Assembly (NCBI RefSeq): GCF_014897585.1 | Contig: NZ_JABUXW010000020.1 | Span: 21,121 to 85,120 of the forward strand | DNA length: 64,000 nt | Direction: 5' to 3' | From: Brachybacterium tyrofermentans | GTDB taxonomy: Bacteria > Actinomycetota > Actinomycetes > Actinomycetales > Dermabacteraceae | Part shown: positions 33,321-42,468 of the stretch, piece by piece | Layout of the letters: each line of letters starts with the position of its first letter | Numbering within the stretch: position 1 is the stretch's first letter | The notes under the pieces: model-generated | Seen by the model: only the letters and a program-made list of their open reading frames with translations | The model's database searches: none | Told to the model about the DNA's origin: nothing | Translations under genes and position numbers: made by a program

Positions 33321-34970
33321 GTGAACAATATTTCCGGCAGTGCACTCGGCTCGACACCCTCGGAACCCACCCGTTTCATCGCCCCCGATCACCGCGCGAA
33401 CCTGGCTCGGCAACGGCGGATGAGCCGCCGGATCTTCACCGGGGTGACGCTGAGCGCGCTCACCACCGCCGGCGTGCTGGGCACCCTGCCCGCCTCGGCC
33501 GACGGCGGCTGGCGCCAGCAGGATCCCTTCACTCTCGGGATCGCGTCGGGCGACCCGACCAGCAGCTCGGTGGTGCTGTGGACCCGCCTCGCGGTGGACC
33601 CGCACGTGCTCGACGGTCGCGGCGGGATGCTGGATGTCGCCATGGACGTGCGGTGGGAGCTCGCGAGCGACGAGAGGTTCCGCTCGATCGTGCGCCGCGG
33701 CACGGAGACCGCCCGACCGGAGGAGGCGCACAGCGTCCACGTGGAGCTCGAGGACCTCCCCGCCGATTCCGAGTTCTACTACCGCTTCCGCACCGGTCGG
33801 AGCGTCTCTCCTGTGGGCCGCACGCTGACCACCCCGGCCAGCGGGAGCACACGGAACCTGCGGATGGTGCACCTGTCCTGCGCGCACTGGGAGGGGGGCT
33901 GGTTCACCGCCTACCGTCGCGCCGCGGAGGACCGCCCCGACCTGGTGTTCTGCCTCGGCGACTACATCTACGAGGGTGGCCCCGGCACCGGGAAGATCCG
34001 CACCCACCCGCACAAGCTGTGCACCACGCTCGAGGACTACCGGCTGCGGTATGCGACGTACAAGACCGACCCGGACCTGCAGCTGCTGCACGCGACCGCG
34101 CCGTGGATCGTCACCTGGGACGACCACGAGATCCAGGACAACTGGGCCGGTGAGTACCCCAAGGACGGAGTCCCCACCGATGCGTGGGTGGCGCGGAGGA
34201 TCGCCGCGGAGCAGGCCTACTACGAGAACATGCCGCTGCGTCGCAGCAGCGCCCCGGTGGGCTCCTCGATGCAGCTTTTCCGTCGGCTGAGCTGGGGCGA
34301 CCTCGCCACCTTCCACGTGCTCGACACCCGCCAGTACCGGGACCTGCAAGCCTGCCACGATGGCGGCAAGACCTGGTGGTTCGCTGACTGCGAGGAGCAG
34401 ACCGATCCGTCGCGCACCCTGCTCGGCGACCGTCAGGAGCAGTGGCTGCTGGACGGGATGGGCGCCTCCGAGACGACCTGGCAGCTCTTCGCCCAGGGCG
34501 TCTTCTTCGCCAAGCGCGACATCACCGCCGGGCCCACGACGACCCTCGCCTCGGACGGCTGGGACGGCTACCGCGCGGATCGCGACACCCTCATCGACAG
34601 CTGGGCGCAGCGAGGCGTCACGAACCCGGTGGTGCTCACCGGGGACGTGCACGTGCACTTCGCCAATGAGCTGACCACGGACTTCTGGGACCCGTCCGCC
34701 CCGACGGTCGGCGTCGAGCTGGTCACCACCTCGATCACCTCGGGCGGCGACGGCGGTGATGTCGTGAACGGCGAGGAGGATGTCTACGCCGAGAACCCGC
34801 ACGTGCGCTACATCCGTGGGCGCCGCGGCTACGTTCTCTCGGAGTACTCGACCGAGGAGCTCCGCGTGGACTACAAGACCCTTCCCGCCGTCACGGTCCC
34901 GGACGCCGAGGCGAGCATCGACCGCACCTACGTGGTGCCGGCCGGGGAGCCGTCGCTCCACGAGGCGTGA
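33321..34970 (+). CDS. phoD: Exported alkaline phosphatase D (copy 2)
   Basis: A 549-residue paralogue of the preceding gene, same length to the codon. The GTG at 33321 gives VNNISGSALGSTPSEPTRFIAP, collinear with MSDLSGSLLGQEPQQSTRFIAP of copy 1; an open frame continues upstream but only as a shadow. The Tat signal (RRMSRRIFTGVTLSALTTAG), VHLSCAHWEGGW, FCLGDYIYEG, WDDHEIQDNWAG and VLTGDVHVHFANEL are intact. Most differences between the copies are conservative, with the signal peptide, the GPGTGKIRTHPHK loop and the region after FFAKRD most diverged, which suggests slightly different localisation or substrate. Confidence 0.95.
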   Translation: MNNISGSALGSTPSEPTRFIAPDHRANLARQRRMSRRIFTGVTLSALTTAGVLGTLPASADGGWRQQDPFTLGIASGDPTSSSVVLWTRLAVDPHVLDGRGGMLDVAMDVRWELASDERFRSIVRRGTETARPEEAHSVHVELEDLPADSEFYYRFRTGRSVSPVGRTLTTPASGSTRNLRMVHLSCAHWEGGWFTAYRRAAEDRPDLVFCLGDYIYEGGPGTGKIRTHPHKLCTTLEDYRLRYATYKTDPDLQLLHATAPWIVTWDDHEIQDNWAGEYPKDGVPTDAWVARRIAAEQAYYENMPLRRSSAPVGSSMQLFRRLSWGDLATFHVLDTRQYRDLQACHDGGKTWWFADCEEQTDPSRTLLGDRQEQWLLDGMGASETTWQLFAQGVFFAKRDITAGPTTTLASDGWDGYRADRDTLIDSWAQRGVTNPVVLTGDVHVHFANELTTDFWDPSAPTVGVELVTTSITSGGDGGDVVNGEEDVYAENPHVRYIRGRRGYVLSEYSTEELRVDYKTLPAVTVPDAEASIDRTYVVPAGEPSLHEA

Positions 34971-35157
34971 GACCACCCGAACGACTCTGACCTGCAGAAT
35001 CGAGGACATCGGGCTCGCGGGTCGGTCCGTCGGTCCTCCGTGTGACGACCGGCGGGGATCACAGCCCACGGCCTGTTCCCACGACGCTCCCTCCCGTAAG
35101 GTGAGGACTCGCGCGTGCCCGTCGGGGCACCCGTCCCGCACCGCTCACGGAGGATCG

Positions 35158-36183
35158 ATGCCCTCGCCGCAGCTCGCCGCCGCACCGGCCGCGCCTGCCG
35201 CACCCCTCCTGGCGGCCCCGCCCTCCTCGGCCACCGGCACCGAGGCCTCCCGACGCCTGCTGGACCTCGAATCCGGCTCTCGCCCGATGACGCTCTGGGG
35301 CTCCTCCTCGATGAGCTCCGAGGGCGGCGCGGAGGCGACTCCGCTGCCCGTGCGGATCCACGAGCACCTCACCCTCTCGGCCTCCCCCGCCCCGGTGCAC
35401 GCGTTCGGTGTGGGCGCCACCCGCTCCGCCCACACCCTGCTCCTGCGCGGCCTGGACACCCCGCGCCTGGCGGTCGTCGGTGGGCCGGCCGCGGGCACAG
35501 CGGCAGGCTCGACGGCGAACTCCGCGACCCCCTCCGATCGAGTCGAGGTCACGCTGGATTCCGGCCTCGCCCCGAGCGGCCCGATCCAGGTCCCCGGCAC
35601 GGTCGACGGGCTCGCAGGGATGCTCGACGGCAGCAGCGGGACCTGGTACTTCACGCCCGACGATCCGGCCGCCGTCCCGGCCGACGATCTCGCCGCGACG
35701 GTCGCGGGCGGCGTCTTCACGTCCTCCCTCGTGGAGATCGCGGCCTCGTCCCGTCAGGTGCTGTGGGTGGGCAAGAACAACATCCTCGACGTCACCGGGG
35801 TGCTGCAGGACGTGCAGCGCCTGTGGGACGCGGCGGAGACTCCGGAGGCGGACTCGCTGGTGCTCGGCCACTGGTGCACCGAGCACGATGCGCACGGCTC
35901 CGCGACCGGAGACGCCGTCGCCGCCGTCAACACGGAGCAGGCCCGCCGATACGGCGACCATTTCCTGGATCTCCAGCAGCTGCTCACCAGCGAGGAGGGC
36001 CTGCACTGCTCCCCGCTCGCCCCGCTGCAGCTGCTCGCGCAGGGCACGACGCAGGATGCCCTGGACCGTGGCGTGGTGCCACCGCTGCTCGTCGCCTCGG
36101 ACGGCATCCATCTCAACGGCTGGGGAAACCTCGCCGTGAGCTGGGCGATCGTGCGCCGGATGAGGGAGCTGCAGTGGCTGTGA
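35158..36183 (+). CDS. SGNH/GDSL-like hydrolase
   Basis: A 341-residue protein with the block pattern of SGNH esterases: LWGSSSMSSEG (nucleophile Ser region), GVGATRSAHTLL (glycine block), WVGKNNILD (Asn block) and SDGIHLNGWGN (Asp-x-x-His block). The central part WYFTPDD resembles a small inserted beta domain. There is no obvious signal peptide; the N-terminus is Ala/Pro-rich and may still be exported. Such enzymes deacylate or de-esterify carbohydrates or lipids. The ATG follows a good GGAGG site. The next gene starts inside the stop codon, so they are cotranslated. Confidence 0.65.
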   Translation: MPSPQLAAAPAAPAAPLLAAPPSSATGTEASRRLLDLESGSRPMTLWGSSSMSSEGGAEATPLPVRIHEHLTLSASPAPVHAFGVGATRSAHTLLLRGLDTPRLAVVGGPAAGTAAGSTANSATPSDRVEVTLDSGLAPSGPIQVPGTVDGLAGMLDGSSGTWYFTPDDPAAVPADDLAATVAGGVFTSSLVEIAASSRQVLWVGKNNILDVTGVLQDVQRLWDAAETPEADSLVLGHWCTEHDAHGSATGDAVAAVNTEQARRYGDHFLDLQQLLTSEEGLHCSPLAPLQLLAQGTTQDALDRGVVPPLLVASDGIHLNGWGNLAVSWAIVRRMRELQWL

Positions 36184-37124
36184 GACGACCTGCCGCGCCC
36201 CGGCTGCGAGCAGGCCGACCCGGCGCCCCCGACAGGTCATCGACCCCGGACGCCGCGCCGGAGAACGCTCCGGTGAGTGCTCCGGGCCTGTCGATGCCGT
36301 CCTCGCCGGTCCCTGCCCGGCGACTGCACGGGCGTCGTTCCCTCCTGCTGGCCGGAGCGGCGGCGGCCGCGGTGACCGGCGCGGTGGGCGTGGGCGCCCT
36401 GCTCACCAGGTCCGGTGGGCCCGCTCCGCTCGCCGCGGCCCAGGGCGGTGCCGCGGCGTCGGCCACCAGTCCGTTCTCGGATGTGAAGGATGGTGCGGAG
36501 GGTCTGGACGCCATGGTCTGGGCCGACGAGAACGGCGTGCAGCCGGCCCTGGACGGGAGCTCCTACTCCCCCGGCGCCGCCGTCACGCGCGGCGACCTGG
36601 CCCTCGCGCTGCACCGCTTCGCCGGGTCCCCGGCCGTGCCCCTCGAGGGCACGCCCGTACTGATCGTCGACCTCGGCGAGGAGCCCGCTCGCGCCGCCGC
36701 CCTGCTGTGGCTGCACGGCCGCGGCGCCCTGTGGGGCGACGCCTCCCTGAAGGTGCATCCGGACGATCCCGCCACCCAGGACTGCGCGGCCGGCCTGCTC
36801 ACAGCCCTCCTGCGCCCGGCGCTGGCCGGGGTCGGTGTCACCTGGGATCCGTCGACCGGCGGGCCGTCTGCCGATGACTCGTCGGGCGAGGAGTCGCCCG
36901 CCGCAGGCACGTCGGGCGACGAGCCGTCGCCAGCGGGCGCCGCAGCGGCAGAGGACGTCGCGCCCTGGTCCGCGCTCGCCGACGCCTCCTGGCTCGAGGC
37001 GGCCGGCATGCTCACGGGCACCCTCACCGTTTCCGGCTGGACCGGTGAGGAGAGCGTCACCCGGGGCGAGCTCGCGGTGACGCTGCACCGCGCGGACTCC
37101 GTGGTCGCCGCCGCCCTCGCCTGA
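36180..37124 (+). CDS. Tat-exported SLH-like domain protein
   Basis: A 314-residue protein if started at the GTG that overlaps the upstream stop (GTGA); an ATG at 36294 would give 276 residues and leave the Tat signal (ARRLHGRRSLLLAGAAAAAVTGAVGVGAL) at the N-terminus, so the start is uncertain. The mature part has two S-layer-homology-like repeats: FSDVKDGAEGLDAMVWADENGVQPALDGSSYSPGAAVTRGDLALALHRFA and WSALADASWLEAAGMLTG...ESVTRGELAVTLHR, separated by a Ser/Asp/Pro-rich linker. SLH domains anchor proteins to secondary cell-wall polymers. Coupling to the SGNH enzyme suggests joint work at the envelope. Confidence 0.65.
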   Translation: MRRPAAPRLRAGRPGAPDRSSTPDAAPENAPVSAPGLSMPSSPVPARRLHGRRSLLLAGAAAAAVTGAVGVGALLTRSGGPAPLAAAQGGAAASATSPFSDVKDGAEGLDAMVWADENGVQPALDGSSYSPGAAVTRGDLALALHRFAGSPAVPLEGTPVLIVDLGEEPARAAALLWLHGRGALWGDASLKVHPDDPATQDCAAGLLTALLRPALAGVGVTWDPSTGGPSADDSSGEESPAAGTSGDEPSPAGAAAAEDVAPWSALADASWLEAAGMLTGTLTVSGWTGEESVTRGELAVTLHRADSVVAAALA

Positions 37125-37191
37125 CGGCACCTCCCCACGGTCGCCTGTCCGCTCGGGGCAGATATCCCCTCGACGTGGCGCCGCTCACCCC

Positions 37192-37197
37192 TAGAGT
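37192..37197 (+). promoter_or_regulatory. -10 hexamer, leaderless start (Tricorn)
   Basis: TAGAGT lies 6 nt before the ATG at 37204. Confidence 0.45.
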
Positions 37198-37203
37198 TGG
37201 ACC

Positions 37204-40200
37204 ATGCCTTCGACTCCCGCTCATGCCGCCTACCTCCGCCACCCTGACGTCCGTGGCGATCTCGTCGCCTTCACCGCCGCGAACGACGTATGGCTGGCCC
37301 CGCTCTCCGGTGGTCGGGCCTGGCGCCTGACCGACGAGGGCGCCCCGGTCGCCTTCCCGCGCTTCTCGCCCGACGGCACGCACGTCGCCTACACCTCCCG
37401 CACCACCGGCGGGCCCGAGGTGTGGGTCATCGCGACCGAGGGCGACACCGCACCGCGCCGGCTGACCGTCTGGGGCAAGCCGTCCACGAAGGTCGTCGGC
37501 TGGCTCCCGGACGGCCGCATCGTCGCCACCACCAGCTACAACGCCCCGATCGCACGGGATGCGCAGCTCTGGGCGATCGATCTGGACGGGAACGCCGAGG
37601 TGCTGCCCCTGGGCCGCTCCGGCGAGGTCGCGATCCACCCGTCGGGCACCACCGTGGTCGCCACCCCGTGGCGCCGCGACCAGGCCGGCTGGAAGCACTA
37701 CCAGGGCGGCACCGCCGTGAAGCTCTGGATCTCCCGCGAGGACGTCGCCCTCGACGCCCCGGTCGCCGCGCACGCGGCGCGCTCCTGGGAGCCGCTGCTC
37801 GAGGACATCCTGGCCTCGACGCTGTGCATCTCCTGGTACAGGGACCGCCTGATCTTCGCCTCGGACACCCCCGGCCCCGGCGCAGCCCGCACCGACCGCG
37901 CCAGCGCGAACCTGTGGTCCGTCGCGGCCGACGGCACCGACCTGCAGGTCCACACCTCGCTGACCTCCGAGGAGGGCTACCTGCGCGAGCCCTCGACCGA
38001 CGGCAGCGCCATCGTGTTCACCTCCCGCGGCCGTCTGTTCGCCCTGGACTCCCTGGACGCGCAGCCCCGCGAGATCGAGATCCTGGCCTCCGGCGTCGGC
38101 GCGGCACGCCTGCCCCGCCCGGCCTCCCCCAGCTCGAACCTGCTGGCCATGCGGCCGGTGCACGACGCCCGCTCGAGCGTCGTCGAATGGCGCGGCGGCG
38201 CCCACGCGCTCACCCACCGCGGCGGCCCGGCACGGCTGCTGGCCGGCACCTGCGGGCTGCGGCTCCGCGAGGTGCGGCCGCTGGGCCGGTCCCCCTACGC
38301 CCTGCTGGTCACCGACGCCGAGGCGCTCGCGGACCGGGAGGACGGCGGCGTCGGCTCCGACGTGCTCGCGCTCGCGCGGCTCGACGGCGGCGGCGAGGAG
38401 ATCCGCTTCGACCTCGGGGACGTGGGCCGGATCCTGCACGCGATCCCCTCCCCCGACGGCTCCAAGATCGCGATCTCCACCCACGACAACGTGGTGCGCC
38501 TGGTGACCCTGCGCGGCCTGACCGATCCGGCCCGCACCTCGCACTCCGCGAAGGCCGGCACCGGCTCCAGCACCGGCGCCGGAGCCGATGCCCCGGAGGC
38601 GCCGCGCCTGGACCATGTGCGCGAGGTGGGCCGCTCCAACGGCGGCGAGGTGCAGGACCTCGCCTGGTCGCCGGACGGCCGGTGGCTGGTGTGGAGCGAG
38701 CCGAACTCGTGGATGCTCAGCCGCCTGCTGATCTCCGACACCGAGGACGCCGAACCGATGGGACGGGCCCTCACCTCGGGCAAGTACCAGGACGCCGCCC
38801 CGGCCTTCAGCGCCGACGGCAAGCATCTGGCGCTGCTCTCGCTGCGCACCTTCGAGACCGTGTACGACGACATGGTCTTCGACCTCGGCTTCGTCAACGC
38901 CGAGCGCCCCTTCCTCATCCCGCTCGAGCGCTCCACCCCGGACCCGTTCGGCCCCCACCCGGACGGCTGGAGCGGCAGCGCCGCGGAACCGGCGGCGAAG
39001 GACCCGGCAGCGCATGGCGCGCACGCCGAGGGCGCAGATGCCCCCGGCACAGGCGCCCCCGGACACGGGGCGCAGGGGCAGGGTGCCGGAGCGGCGCACG
39101 CCGGCGGCGCCCTGGCCGCCGACCCGTCGGCCCACCCGGCGAGCGCGACCAGCCCCTCGGGCACCGACGAGGCGACCGCGCCGCCCACCACCCGGGTCGA
39201 CATGGACGCGGTGGAGGCACGGATGGTGCCCTTCCCGGTCATCTCGGGCTCGTACTCGCACCTCACCGCGGTCAGCGGCGGCTTCGTCTGGCTGCGCCAT
39301 CCCCAGCAGGGGGTGCTCGGCAGCACCCGCGCCGGCGTCGAGGGCGAGGCCCCCGGTCCCGCCCTGGAGCACTGGAGCCTCGCCGACCGCAAGCTCACCG
39401 TGCTCGCCGAGGGCGTCACCGATCTCGAGGCGTCCGGCGACGGCGAGACCCTGGTCATCCGGCAGGGCGAGAGCTGGGTGCAGATCCCGGCCGCCCGCAA
39501 GGCCGAGGACGACGACCCTGCTCGCGTGGTGATCGACACCGGGCGGCTGCGCCTGTTCGTCGACCCCGTCAAGGAGCGTCGCGGGATGCTCTGGGACAAC
39601 TACCGGATCATGGCGCAGCAGTACTGGCGCGCCGACATGGACGGCATGGACTGGCACGCGATGACCTCCTGGTACGACCCGGGCATCGAGCGTGTGGTCA
39701 CCGACGACGACTTCCAGGACCTGATGTGGGAGGTCCAGGGCGAGCTCGGCACCTCGCACGCCTATGTGCAGGGCACCCCGTACCAGGCCGATCCGCCGAT
39801 GCTGCCCGCCTACCTCGGCGCGGACATCGAGCACCGCGACGGGCGCTGGGTGATCACCCGGATCCTGCCCGGCGACTCCTCCGATCCCGACGCCCGCTCC
39901 CCGCTGCTCGCCCCCGGCGTGGCCGCCGAGGTGGGCGACGCGATCGTGCGCGTGGACGGCCGGGAGATGGGTGAGGCCGGGACCGGCGTGCAGGGCCAGC
40001 TGGTCGGCTCGGCGAACACCCCCACCGAGCTGGTGCTCGAGCGGGACGGCGTGGAGCGGCGGGTCGCCGTGACCCCGCTGCCCGACGACTCCGCGCTGCG
40101 CTACCAGGCGTGGGTCGCCTCGCGCCGCGCGCTGGTCGAGGAGCTCTCGGACGGCCGCCTCGGCTACCTGCACATTCCGGACATGGTCTCCTCCGGCTGG

Positions 40201-40767
40201 GCGCAGATGCACCGTGACCTGCGCGAGGCCACCACCAAGGAGGGCCTCGTGGTGGACGTGCGCTACAACAGCGGCGGCCACACCTCGCAGCTGGTCACCG
40301 ACCGGCTCGCCCGGCGAGTGCTCTCCTGGGACTACCCGCGCCACGAGACGCCCGGCACCTACCCGCAGTTCGCCCCGCGCGGCGCGGTGGTGCTGGTGAC
40401 CAACCAGGAGGCGGGATCGGACGGCGACATCGTCAACGCCGTCTCCAAGGCGATGAAGATCGGGCCCGTGATCGGCACCCGCACCTGGGGCGGCGTGATC
40501 GGCATCGACGGCCGCTATGACCTCGTCGACGGCACCGGCGTCACCCAGCCGAAGTACGCCAGCTGGTTCGAGGGCGTGGACTGGGAGATCGAGAACTACG
40601 GCGTGGATCCCGACATCGAGGTGCCGCTGCCGCCGAACGCGTGGGTGGGCGGCCAGGACCCGCAGCTCGAGCGCAGCATCACCGAGGCCCTCGACCTGCT
40701 CGCGCAGACCCCGGCCTCGACCGCGCCTCCGCTGCCTGCGCCGCGCTTCGGGCGCCCGAAGGGCTGA
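37204..40767 (+). CDS. Tricorn protease homologue (S41 family)
   Basis: A 1187-residue cytoplasmic self-compartmentalising peptidase. An N-terminal six-bladed propeller (HPDVRGDLVAFTAANDVWLAPLSGG, FPRFSPDGTHVAYTS) is followed by a seven-bladed one, a PDZ domain (VAAEVGDAIVRVDGREM) and the S41 core with LGYLHIPDM, the nucleophile in NQEAGSDGDI (Ser1072) and NYGVDPDIEV near the end. Tricorn trims oligopeptides made by the proteasome. An Ala/Gly/Pro-rich stretch of about 75 residues (roughly 595-670) interrupts the domain order and is not found in the archaeal enzyme. It ends at a strong terminator shared with the convergent MarR gene. Confidence 0.95.
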   Translation: MPSTPAHAAYLRHPDVRGDLVAFTAANDVWLAPLSGGRAWRLTDEGAPVAFPRFSPDGTHVAYTSRTTGGPEVWVIATEGDTAPRRLTVWGKPSTKVVGWLPDGRIVATTSYNAPIARDAQLWAIDLDGNAEVLPLGRSGEVAIHPSGTTVVATPWRRDQAGWKHYQGGTAVKLWISREDVALDAPVAAHAARSWEPLLEDILASTLCISWYRDRLIFASDTPGPGAARTDRASANLWSVAADGTDLQVHTSLTSEEGYLREPSTDGSAIVFTSRGRLFALDSLDAQPREIEILASGVGAARLPRPASPSSNLLAMRPVHDARSSVVEWRGGAHALTHRGGPARLLAGTCGLRLREVRPLGRSPYALLVTDAEALADREDGGVGSDVLALARLDGGGEEIRFDLGDVGRILHAIPSPDGSKIAISTHDNVVRLVTLRGLTDPARTSHSAKAGTGSSTGAGADAPEAPRLDHVREVGRSNGGEVQDLAWSPDGRWLVWSEPNSWMLSRLLISDTEDAEPMGRALTSGKYQDAAPAFSADGKHLALLSLRTFETVYDDMVFDLGFVNAERPFLIPLERSTPDPFGPHPDGWSGSAAEPAAKDPAAHGAHAEGADAPGTGAPGHGAQGQGAGAAHAGGALAADPSAHPASATSPSGTDEATAPPTTRVDMDAVEARMVPFPVISGSYSHLTAVSGGFVWLRHPQQGVLGSTRAGVEGEAPGPALEHWSLADRKLTVLAEGVTDLEASGDGETLVIRQGESWVQIPAARKAEDDDPARVVIDTGRLRLFVDPVKERRGMLWDNYRIMAQQYWRADMDGMDWHAMTSWYDPGIERVVTDDDFQDLMWEVQGELGTSHAYVQGTPYQADPPMLPAYLGADIEHRDGRWVITRILPGDSSDPDARSPLLAPGVAAEVGDAIVRVDGREMGEAGTGVQGQLVGSANTPTELVLERDGVERRVAVTPLPDDSALRYQAWVASRRALVEELSDGRLGYLHIPDMVSSGWAQMHRDLREATTKEGLVVDVRYNSGGHTSQLVTDRLARRVLSWDYPRHETPGTYPQFAPRGAVVLVTNQEAGSDGDIVNAVSKAMKIGPVIGTRTWGGVIGIDGRYDLVDGTGVTQPKYASWFEGVDWEIENYGVDPDIEVPLPPNAWVGGQDPQLERSITEALDLLAQTPASTAPPLPAPRFGRPKG

Positions 40768-40834
40768 CCTGCTGGTCCGACTTGCTGCTCTGACCTACGG
40801 ATCTGACCTGCTGGATTGACCCGATCACACCGGT

Positions 40835-40874
40835 GCCGGCCACCCGTGCGGACCCCTCCGCGCGGGTGGCCGGC
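40835..40874. terminator. Bidirectional hairpin terminator
   Basis: GCCGGCCACCCG pairs perfectly with CGGGTGGCCGGC, and GCGGA with TCCGC inside it, around a CCCC loop. It lies between the convergent Tricorn and MarR genes. Short TGACCTGCTGG direct repeats precede it. Confidence 0.8.
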
Positions 40875-40927
40875 CGTCTGCGCGACGCCGACGGCTCGAC
40901 AGCTCGGACGGCTCGCGGCGGCCCCGC

Positions 40928-41482
40928 TCAGCCCTGGTCGGCCGACGGCAGGTGCTCGGCGATCGCGGAGAGGTCGTCGACCAGGCGATCGGCGTCCCGT
41001 CCCGCGATCGCCTCGATCATCTGCGCCTCGATCCGGCGCACCGACCCGTCGGCCTCGGCGAGCAGTGCGCGACCCGACTCGGTGAGCTCGGCGGGGCGGC
41101 GCCGGCCGCTCGGGGCGACGTCCTCGCGCGCCACGAGGCCCCGCTCCTGCAGCGACGTCACCACGGAGTTCATCGACTGCGCGGTGACGAAGGCGCCCCG
41201 GGCGAGCTCGGCATTGGTGAGCGGCCCGGAGGCCAGGAGCTCGAGGCACGCGTACTGCGGAACGGTGAGCCCGAGGGGCCTCAGCGCCCCATCCATGCGA
41301 GAGCGCAGGGCGGACTGCGCCTGCTTGAGCACGTAGCCGAGGCGGCGGGCGAGGTCGGAGTCGTCGGCGCCGGCAGCGCCCTCGGCGTCACCAGCGGAGC
41401 GAGCGTCACTCACGGAGTCGGCGTCACGTTCGCCCTCGACATCACGAGCGGAGTCGGCACGGGACGGGTCCGGAGTCTGCAT
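40928..41482 (-). CDS. MarR-family transcriptional regulator
   Basis: A 184-residue regulator. After a 45-residue Asp/Ala/Ser-rich tail comes the winged helix: LARRLGYVLKQAQSALRSRMDGALRPLGLTVPQYACLELLASGPLTNAELARGAFVTAQSMNSVVTSLQERGLVAREDVAPSGRRRPAELTESG, with the recognition helix TAQSMNSVVTSLQ and the wing Arg/Pro loop. It is divergent from a VOC-family gene; the pair shares an 82-nt regulatory region with a dyad and probably responds to a compound that the VOC protein binds. Confidence 0.9.
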   Translation of the reverse strand: MQTPDPSRADSARDVEGERDADSVSDARSAGDAEGAAGADDSDLARRLGYVLKQAQSALRSRMDGALRPLGLTVPQYACLELLASGPLTNAELARGAFVTAQSMNSVVTSLQERGLVAREDVAPSGRRRPAELTESGRALLAEADGSVRRIEAQMIEAIAGRDADRLVDDLSAIAEHLPSADQG

Positions 41483-41490
41483 ATCAGCAT

Positions 41491-41526
41491 CTTGACATAC
41501 CCCGTCGGCCGACGTTCAATGTAAGG
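41491..41526. promoter_or_regulatory. Divergent promoter region with dyad, MarR/VOC
   Basis: CTTGACAT and ATGTAAG flank a central GTCGGCCGAC palindrome, forming an extended imperfect dyad between the divergent genes. TTGACA within it suits a -35 element toward the VOC gene. It is the likely binding site of the MarR protein. Confidence 0.5.
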
Positions 41527-41564
41527 GTCCTGACATACAGGAGTTCCGATCCCAGGAGGACCCC

Positions 41565-41939
41565 ATGACCACCACCGGACCCGACTTCCTCGCCCTCCAG
41601 GTGCGCGACCTCGAGGCCGCCGCCCAGTTCTTCGAGCAGCACCTGGGCATGACACGCGCCCCCGCGGGCCCTCCCGGGGCGATCGTGTTCGACACCGCGC
41701 CGATCCCCTTCGCCGTGCGCGAGCCGCTGCCAGGGGTCGACCTCGACGCCGCCTCCCCACGCCCCGGCGTCGGGGTCGCCATGTGGTTCGGCGTCGACGA
41801 CGCGGACGCGCTGCACGACCGGCTCCTCGCGGCCGACGTCCAGATCCTCGGCGCCCCGACGGACTCCCCGTTCGGACGGATGGTCGCCTTCATCGGCCCC
41901 GAGGGCTATGCGCTCACGGCCCACACCACCGCCGACTGA
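41565..41939 (+). CDS. VOC-family (glyoxalase-like) protein
   Basis: A 124-residue single VOC module with paired beta-alpha-beta-beta-beta units: FLALQVRDLEAAAQFFEQHLGMTRA and VAMWFGVDDADALHDRLLAADVQILGAPTDSPFGRMVAFIGPEGYALTAH. The terminal Glu of a metal site is not evident in the usual EGN position, so catalysis is uncertain; many relatives are binding or resistance proteins. It has an AGGAGG site and is divergent from its presumed MarR regulator. Confidence 0.85.
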   Translation: MTTTGPDFLALQVRDLEAAAQFFEQHLGMTRAPAGPPGAIVFDTAPIPFAVREPLPGVDLDAASPRPGVGVAMWFGVDDADALHDRLLAADVQILGAPTDSPFGRMVAFIGPEGYALTAHTTAD

Positions 41940-42082
41940 GCGGGCCGCCGAGGAACGACGGCGGCGGGGCGGGGAAGCGCGGCGAATCAGGAGATCAGCA
42001 GTGCGCCAGCGCAGCAGATGGGCAACTCGGCAGCGCAGCAGTGAGGGGGCGCGGCAGGCGAGACCAGTCCGTCCCCCACAAC

Positions 42083-42394
42083 TCAGCGCAGGGCGTGGGC
42101 GGCGATCTCGGGATATCGGACCGCGAGGTCCTGGCGCTGAACCGGCCCGTCGGCCCACCCGGCCCGAGCATCGCGCGATGCGGTGCGGGCGATCGGGTGG
42201 GTGTCGTCGGGCTGGAGGTCGCGGGCGATGATCTCGTTGCCCAGGGCGATGCGCTCGAGCGGGGTGAGCGGGGCGTCGGACGGCGAGCGCGGGCCGACGA
42301 TCCGGGCGGCGAGCAGACGCGTGAGCGCCCCGAGGGCGACGGTGACGACGGCGATGAGGAGGATGAGGGCGAGGCCGATCAGTGCGGAGGACAT
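42083..42394 (-). CDS. Small single-span membrane protein, unknown function
   Basis: A 103-residue protein with one N-terminal transmembrane helix (SSALIGLALILLIAVVTVALGALTRLLAA) and a charged soluble tail containing PLTPLERIALGNEIIARDLQPDDTHPIARTASRDARAGW. No named family is recognised. It is divergent from the LysR gene with 89 nt between, so its promoter may overlap the LysR operator. Confidence 0.6.
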   Translation of the reverse strand: MSSALIGLALILLIAVVTVALGALTRLLAARIVGPRSPSDAPLTPLERIALGNEIIARDLQPDDTHPIARTASRDARAGWADGPVQRQDLAVRYPEIAAHALR

Positions 42395-42447
42395 GGTCTG
42401 ATCCTGCGCCCGCCCTCCCGTAAGGACAAGCGATGATTCGCTCCGCT

Positions 42448-42468
42448 CTGTTCAGTCGAACTGAACAG
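42448..42468. promoter_or_regulatory. Palindromic operator upstream of LysR gene
   Basis: CTGTTCAG-N5-CTGAACAG is a perfect dyad just before TAGGGT (42472-42477), itself 6 nt from the LysR ATG. Its place over the promoter fits autorepression and control of the divergent membrane-protein gene. Confidence 0.6.

Noticed and set aside
37057..40344. 1095-codon open frame on the minus strand
   Set aside because: It is the exact antisense of the Tricorn homologue, has no recognisable domain, and its Arg/Gly/Val-rich composition is what high-GC antisense frames give.
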